Assembly (NCBI GenBank): GCA_964528155.1 | Contig: CAZGRL010000084.1 | Location: forward strand, 1-15,367 | Length of the DNA stretch: 15,367 nucleotides | Direction of reading: 5' to 3' | DNA from: G001797105 sp964528155 | Lineage (GTDB): Bacteria; Chloroflexota; Anaerolineae; Anaerolineales; E44-bin32 | In this document: positions 13,940 to 15,367 of the stretch, one piece after another | Layout of the letters: each line of letters starts with the position of its first letter | Numbering within the stretch: the first letter of the stretch is position 1 | Made by a program: the position numbers and the translations under genes | The notes under the pieces: model-generated | The model's input: the letters and a program-made list of their open reading frames with translations, nothing else | Database searches by the model: none | What the model was told of the DNA's origin: nothing

Positions 13940-14344
13940 TCACCCCAATCGCGTGCCGCGGGCGGGGTCATCGCCCGGCTTCGATTCAAGTGAGGTTGAC
14001 CGTGAGCGAATCAACTGGAGGAGGCCTTCGGTCAACAGGTCCGCGTCCGCCAGAGGATCCTGGGGGTGCGGGAGCTCGTGCTCGGGAGTGACGCGCGCCG
14101 CCAGACGTTCGGCGCTTGCGCGCAGTGCGTGATCTACATCGGCGAGCGAGGCGATCCAGTGCAACAAGAAATAGGCGCTGTGATCCCGGTTTGTCAGTCC
14201 GATGGCTTCACGGTAGCCACGGATGGCATGTCCGGCTGCACGGCGCGCGCACACCCGGGCCCGACCTTCATTCCCGCTCGTTCGAGCCTGCCGGGCCGCC
14301 AGCATTTCAGCTTCGATCTTCCTGACGAACTCCTCGCGGAACAC
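13940..14344 (-). CDS. small helical protein of unknown function (134 aa)
   Basis: 134 residues, largely helical and charged, starting at GTG. 'EEFVRKIEAEMLAARQARTSGNEGRARVCARRAAGHAIRGYREA' looks like two long helices, and 'SAYFLLHWIASLADVDHALRASAERLAARV' a third. The arrangement is a little like a HEPN-type or TPR-like bundle, but I do not recognise a family and claim no function. No Shine-Dalgarno site precedes the GTG; instead an extended -10 (TGGTAGCAT) ends 6 bases before it, so the mRNA is probably leaderless, and the reading frame just upstream offers no better start. It precedes the patatin gene by 59 bases and may be co-transcribed with it. Confidence 0.6.
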   Translation of the reverse strand: MFREEFVRKIEAEMLAARQARTSGNEGRARVCARRAAGHAIRGYREAIGLTNRDHSAYFLLHWIASLADVDHALRASAERLAARVTPEHELPHPQDPLADADLLTEGLLQLIRSRSTSLESKPGDDPARGTRLG

Positions 14345-14350
14345 TGGATC

Positions 14351-14359
14351 ATGCTACCA
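14351..14359 (-). promoter_or_regulatory. extended -10 promoter for a leaderless start at 14344
   Basis: On the - strand TGG (14359-14357) precedes TAGCAT (14356-14351). Starting transcription 6-7 nt further on would put the 5' end at or next to the GTG at 14344. This predicts a leaderless transcript for the small helical protein. Confidence 0.5.
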
Positions 14360-14471
14360 CACAGAGTGATCCCGACTGGGCTCCTGCGCAGCCCTTCCGG
14401 TCCGTTTCAGGCAAACCGGCCCTAGGCACGAAGCCAGGTCACCGGGGTTCTCGGCAGACTGGATCGGTCAC

Positions 14472-14506
14472 AAAAAGACGCCGGGCCAAAGTACATGCCC
14501 GGCGTC
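14472..14506 (-). terminator. intrinsic terminator of folE
   Basis: GACGCCGGGC (14477-14486) and GCCCGGCGTC (14497-14506) form a perfect 10-bp stem with a 10-nt loop. On the - strand the stem is followed at once by TTTTT (14476-14472). This is a classical Rho-independent terminator, 108 bases past the folE stop. The stretch 14507-14613 has no gene. Confidence 0.92.
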
Positions 14507-14613
14507 ACTATCCCCGATGTGATTCGGCGATCTCATGCCTGCGGCGGCCCGGAGAATTTCGCTCCACGTCCTATCCCGCAGCCGGACCGGCAGACTGCGC
14601 CGTGAGGCATGCG

Positions 14614-15237
14614 CTACAGCGCGCTTACACCGGTCCTGCGCGCCAGATGTTCGAGGAATTCCTCCCGCGTCACGTGGTGGCTGCGGAACGTACCTGTCAT
14701 GGCGCTCGTCACCATTCGCGCATTCGCCTTCTTCACCCCCCGCATCATGGCGCAAAGGTGTAAGCCTTCAATCACTACAGCTACACCGTGTGGCTTCACT
14801 GCCGCCTCAATGAAATCGGCGATCTGCCTGGTCATTCTCTCTTGAACCTGGAGCCGGCGTGCAAACATGTCCACGACCCGGGGGATCTTGGAAAGGCCGA
14901 TCACCTTTTTCGTCGGCAGGTACGCCACGTGAGCGCTGCCGACGAAGGGGAGCATGTGGTGCTCGCACAGGCTGTAGAACTCGATGTCGCGCACGATCAC
15001 CATCTCGTCGTACTCGACGTCAAAAAGCGCATTATTGATCAACGCCTGCGGGTCGACCCGGTAGCCAGCGAGCAGCTCATCATACATCCGCGCAACGCGT
15101 TCCGGTGTGCGCTCCAATCCCTGACGCGCGACGTCTTCTCCGAAGGCTGTAATCAAGTCACGGACAGCCGACTCGATCTCCGGCTTGACGACGCCCACTC
15201 CGTCCAAGAGTCCGGCAGCGGCTTCAATATCCTGCAT
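14614..15237 (-). CDS. folE: GTP cyclohydrolase I
   Basis: 207 residues, within the normal range. It opens GTP to 7,8-dihydroneopterin triphosphate, the first step of folate (and, in some bacteria, queuosine) synthesis. Seen: 'GLERTPERVARMYDELLAGY' (40-59); 'FYSLCEHHMLPFVGSAHVAYLP' with Zn ligands C91 and H94; 'IGLSKIPRVVDMFARRLQVQERMT' (112-135); and 'GLHLCAMMRGV' with the third Zn ligand C161, plus 'MTGTFR' near the end. The ATG at 15237 is chosen because GGAGG (15243-15247) lies 5 nt upstream; ATG 15261 and GTG 15282 lack a well-placed site. It is a single-gene unit with an extended -10 promoter and a strong terminator. Confidence 0.97.
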   Translation of the reverse strand: MQDIEAAAGLLDGVGVVKPEIESAVRDLITAFGEDVARQGLERTPERVARMYDELLAGYRVDPQALINNALFDVEYDEMVIVRDIEFYSLCEHHMLPFVGSAHVAYLPTKKVIGLSKIPRVVDMFARRLQVQERMTRQIADFIEAAVKPHGVAVVIEGLHLCAMMRGVKKANARMVTSAMTGTFRSHHVTREEFLEHLARRTGVSAL

Positions 15238-15242
15238 GTCTG

Positions 15243-15247
15243 CCTCC
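15243..15247 (-). promoter_or_regulatory. ribosome binding site deciding the folE start
   Basis: GGAGG ends 5 nt before the ATG at 15237, a near-ideal spacing. It makes the 207-residue form more likely than starts at 15261 or 15282. Confidence 0.75.
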
Positions 15248-15272
15248 ACTCCGATCTCCATCTCCCGCCCTG

Positions 15273-15281
15273 ATCCTAACA
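15273..15281 (-). promoter_or_regulatory. extended -10 promoter (TGTTAGGAT) for folE
   Basis: On the - strand TGT (15281-15279) precedes TAGGAT (15278-15273). The predicted start is near 15266, about 30 nt before ATG 15237, leaving room for the GGAGG site. No -35 match is seen at the usual spacing. Confidence 0.55.
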
Positions 15282-15352
15282 CAGGTCGATGTCTCCCCTG
15301 AGCCCCTTTGGCCTCCCAGCCTGCGCGAGTTGGGGTTGTTTTGAAGGATGCG

Positions 15353-15367
15353 GGCGGCTTCGCCGCC
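15353..15367. other. GGCGGC-TTC-GCCGCC hairpin at the window edge
   Basis: A perfect 6-bp inverted repeat with a TTC loop (or 5 bp with a CTTCG loop) occupies the last 15 bases. It could be the start of a terminator stem or a short intergenic repeat, but the window ends here. The rest of 15282-15352 shows no gene that I can support. Confidence 0.35.

Overview
This is a GC-rich bacterial chromosomal stretch with no phage, plasmid, transposase, rRNA, tRNA or CRISPR signal. The first protein ends like a DUF2298 ('Chlor_Arch_YYY') membrane protein. The window also has a second large ArnT/PMT-like membrane protein, a spore-photoproduct-lyase-like radical SAM protein and heptameric intergenic repeats. 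Together these suggest a Chloroflexota (Anaerolineae-like) genome, perhaps a metagenome-assembled contig. That placement is an inference from family resemblance, not a demonstrated taxonomy.

The layout is simple. Every gene from 1 to about 8300 reads on the + strand, every gene from about 8465 to 15240 reads on the - strand, and the two blocks converge at about 8300-8465. + strand: the tail of a DUF2298 protein; a MIF/4-OT-type tautomerase; a polytopic glycosyltransferase-39-like protein; an AlkD-like HEAT-repeat DNA glycosylase; a short intergenic module of a hairpin plus 7-bp repeats; a DUF6958 protein; a second AlkD-like gene interrupted by an in-frame amber codon; a radical SAM protein with a C-terminal Pol X/HhH-like domain; a calcineurin-like phosphoesterase; YjbQ; a DUF1801 protein; an 87-aa conserved protein; and an ACT-domain protein. 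The broken AlkD-like gene, the radical SAM gene and the phosphoesterase are joined by two 4-base GTGA stop/start overlaps, so they look like one translationally coupled unit.

- strand, in transcription order from the right edge: folE (own extended -10 promoter, strong Shine-Dalgarno site, classical intrinsic terminator); a leaderless-looking small helical protein; a patatin-like phospholipase; a two-TM small protein; an alpha/beta hydrolase whose usual catalytic His is not where expected; transketolase (tkt) and ribose-5-phosphate isomerase B (rpiB), overlapping by ATGA and forming a non-oxidative pentose phosphate pair; and a PD-(D/E)XK-like protein with four cysteines that ends the block.

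The most interesting region is 2634-6485. AlkD-like proteins, a radical SAM protein of the spore-photoproduct-lyase type carrying a DNA-binding HhH domain, and a metallophosphoesterase sit together, which suggests a DNA-damage function that I cannot assign to a described pathway. Other points of note are the heptad repeat element, the Cys-rich nuclease-like protein, recurring TGnTAnnAT promoters with very short leaders, and strong over-representation of GATC.
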